Of a stretch of DNA of 7,821 nt, positions 7,401 to 7,821 are shown one piece after another. The stretch comes from Actinomycetes bacterium (GTDB lineage: Bacteria > Actinomycetota > Acidimicrobiia > Acidimicrobiales > Palsa-688), in assembly GCA_021821705.1 (NCBI GenBank), contig JAKACE010000072.1, positions 1 to 7,821 on the forward strand. Reading direction: 5' to 3'. The notes beneath the pieces are model-generated. The model was not told the origin of the DNA, made no database searches, and saw only the letters and a list, made by a program, of their open reading frames with translations. How positions within the stretch are numbered: the stretch's first letter is position 1; each line of letters starts with the position of its first letter. The translations under genes were made by a program, and so were the position numbers.

Positions 7401-7821
7401 GTCAGGCCCTCGAGCTTGCCCATCGCCTCGCCGACTATGCCCGCGACCGCGTCGTAGTAGCGGTTGGCGGCTTCCCGGCCCTGGAAGAACACGTCCGGGT
7501 TCTGCGCCGTGCCCCTTATGTCCGGCCGGTCCGGGTCCATGCCCCGCGAGCGCACTTCGAGCACTGCGCCCTGGTCCACCAGGGCCCGCACCTGCTGCTC
7601 GTCGAGGGGGTCGATGGTGGCGACCTCGTGGGACGTGCGGAACCCGTCGAAGAAGTGCAGGAAGGGCACCCTCGAGCGCAGAGCGGCCGAGTGGGCCACC
7701 AGGGCGAAGTCCTGAGCCTCCTGGACGGTGTTGGCGCACAACATGGCGAAACCGGTCGAGCGCGCCGCCATCACGTCCGAGTGGTCACCGAAGATCGACA
7801 ACGCGTGCGTCGCAACACTGC
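4460..7821 (-). CDS. nifJ: Pyruvate:ferredoxin (flavodoxin) oxidoreductase, 5' end beyond the window
   Basis: About 1119 residues lie in the window and the frame runs off the right edge. The first visible residues, SVATHALSIFGDHSDVM, belong to domain I, so roughly 110-120 N-terminal residues are missing; the TTG at 7801 is not the start. The enzyme converts pyruvate and CoA to acetyl-CoA and CO2 and reduces ferredoxin. Features in order: remainder of the pyrimidine-binding domain, transketolase C-like domain, and gamma domain (YGLGSDGTVGANKNS). Two ferredoxin-type 4Fe-4S motifs follow, CTDCGKCAIVCP (5984-6019) and CTGCRVCVEVCP (5807-5842). The TPP domain has proximal-cluster Cys in CSGCGET (5600-5620), in NATGC and in YSTCIAHG (~4805-4840), TPP site GGDGWAYDIG (~5130-5160) and SNTGGQ (~5037-5057). 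All cluster and cofactor motifs in the visible part are intact. It ends with an acidic tail (HDGSGATTGDDGTED). It lies directly upstream of the ferredoxin gene. Confidence 0.97.
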   Translation of the reverse strand, partial: SVATHALSIFGDHSDVMAARSTGFAMLCANTVQEAQDFALVAHSAALRSRVPFLHFFDGFRTSHEVATIDPLDEQQVRALVDQGAVLEVRSRGMDPDRPDIRGTAQNPDVFFQGREAANRYYDAVAGIVGEAMGKLEGLTGRHYDLVEYVGAADADRVVVAMGSACGAIEEMVEDMVADGQRVGLVKVRLYRPFPVQALVRALPPSVRAIAVLDRCKEAGSVGEPLYLDVRAAIDEAVEAGRAEGAAPPFADSPVVVGGRYGLSSKEMTPAMAKAVFDELARPVPRRHFTVGIHDDLTRLSLDWDPTLRLPRPAGQLQAVFYGLGSDGTVGANKNSAKIIAAATGHHAQGYFVYDSKKSGAMTVSHLRFGPAPIYSSYLVEDADFVACHQFGLLERADVLSVAKHGAKFLLNCSFGPEDVWAHLSPRVQGQIVDKDLELWVVDAGAIAAQAGLGSRINTVMQVCFFAVSGLMPVEEAIERIKAAVTKTYAKRGEAVVHRNFSAIDAALAGLARVAVPPLSALARSAERTVALGAQVLPATQDWADGIAAFIDKVTVPLIAGRGEELPTSAVPVDGRFPAGTSKLEKRRLAAEIPVWDPSLCTDCGKCAIVCPHAALRMKVFAPQELQRLGESPENFRAKAFRSKDLSGHLLSVQVSPDDCTGCRVCVEVCPAKSKTDPAHRSINMVPVAEARGTELANWDFFSEIRSVERTALPHDNVKGAASLEPLFEFSGACSGCGETMYLRLLSQLFGDRLLIANATGCSSIYGGNLPTTPWAVNAQGRGPAWANSLFEDNAEFGLGIRLGLEAQRRRAVALLRSLAPEVGEDLAEELLANIEQPDEVSIEAQRGRVGALRRRLVTLRSGARAEEAAELDQLAGDLVRKTVWIVGGDGWAYDIGFGGLDQVLASGANVNVLVLDTEVYSNTGGQASKSTPRGAVARFAAAGKTTPKKDLASVARSYGNVYVAQVAIGANDVQTVKALLEAEAYEGPSLVVAYSTCIAHGIDMAQSMAHQKDAVRSGYWPLYRFHPEEKDGGHPFALDSKEPTVPVADFVSSEVRYRSLAREHPEQARHMLDLLQADTAERWRYYSQLAAVERRAPEHLEVDHDGSGATTGDDGTED

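Noticed and set aside
7801..7821. TTG at 7801 as the true start of nifJ
   Set aside because: The frame continues upstream as SVATHAL, a conserved part of PFOR domain I, so the gene is cut by the window edge.

Overview
The window is GC-rich and densely coded, and it reads as a chromosomal segment of an actinomycete. GTG and TTG starts are used, and one gene product closely resembles the mycobacterial dormancy regulator DevR/DosR. A two-helix membrane protein of a type I remember from actinobacteria, and a large pyruvate:ferredoxin oxidoreductase, suggest a facultative or hypoxia-tolerant member of the phylum. The exact class cannot be fixed from sequence alone. No insertion sequence, CRISPR array, tRNA or rRNA was seen.

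Layout: (1) The first 101 bases hold the C-terminal end of a plus-strand gene with a hydrophobic segment. (2) Two minus-strand genes follow: a class II histone-deacetylase-like amidohydrolase (start near 2346), then a PilZ-domain protein (start 1207 or 1174, end 104). They are probably co-transcribed with a 77-base gap. (3) Bases 2347-2537 are a divergent promoter region carrying a 16-base palindrome that resembles a DosR box. (4) To its right on the plus strand are a small membrane protein of unknown function (2538-3191), a strong hairpin (3239-3281) and the DevR/DosR-type response regulator (3429-4094). (5) A hairpin (4104-4136) separates the regulator from a convergent minus-strand pair: nifJ (cut by the right edge of the window), then a small single-cluster ferredoxin (4154-4378).

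How they may work together: PFOR oxidises pyruvate to acetyl-CoA and CO2 and hands low-potential electrons to a ferredoxin, presumably the one encoded immediately downstream. This is oxygen-sensitive, fermentative or anaerobic chemistry, next to a regulator whose mycobacterial orthologue controls the hypoxia/NO dormancy response. The DosR-box-like palindrome upstream of the membrane protein suggests that gene, or the divergent deacetylase, is a target. The deacetylase-PilZ pair could join acetyl-group metabolism to cyclic-di-GMP signalling, but this rests only on gene order. The most interesting points are the putative DosR box beside its likely regulator, the Asp-for-Cys ligand in the ferredoxin, and a second, degenerate PilZ-like segment in the PilZ protein.
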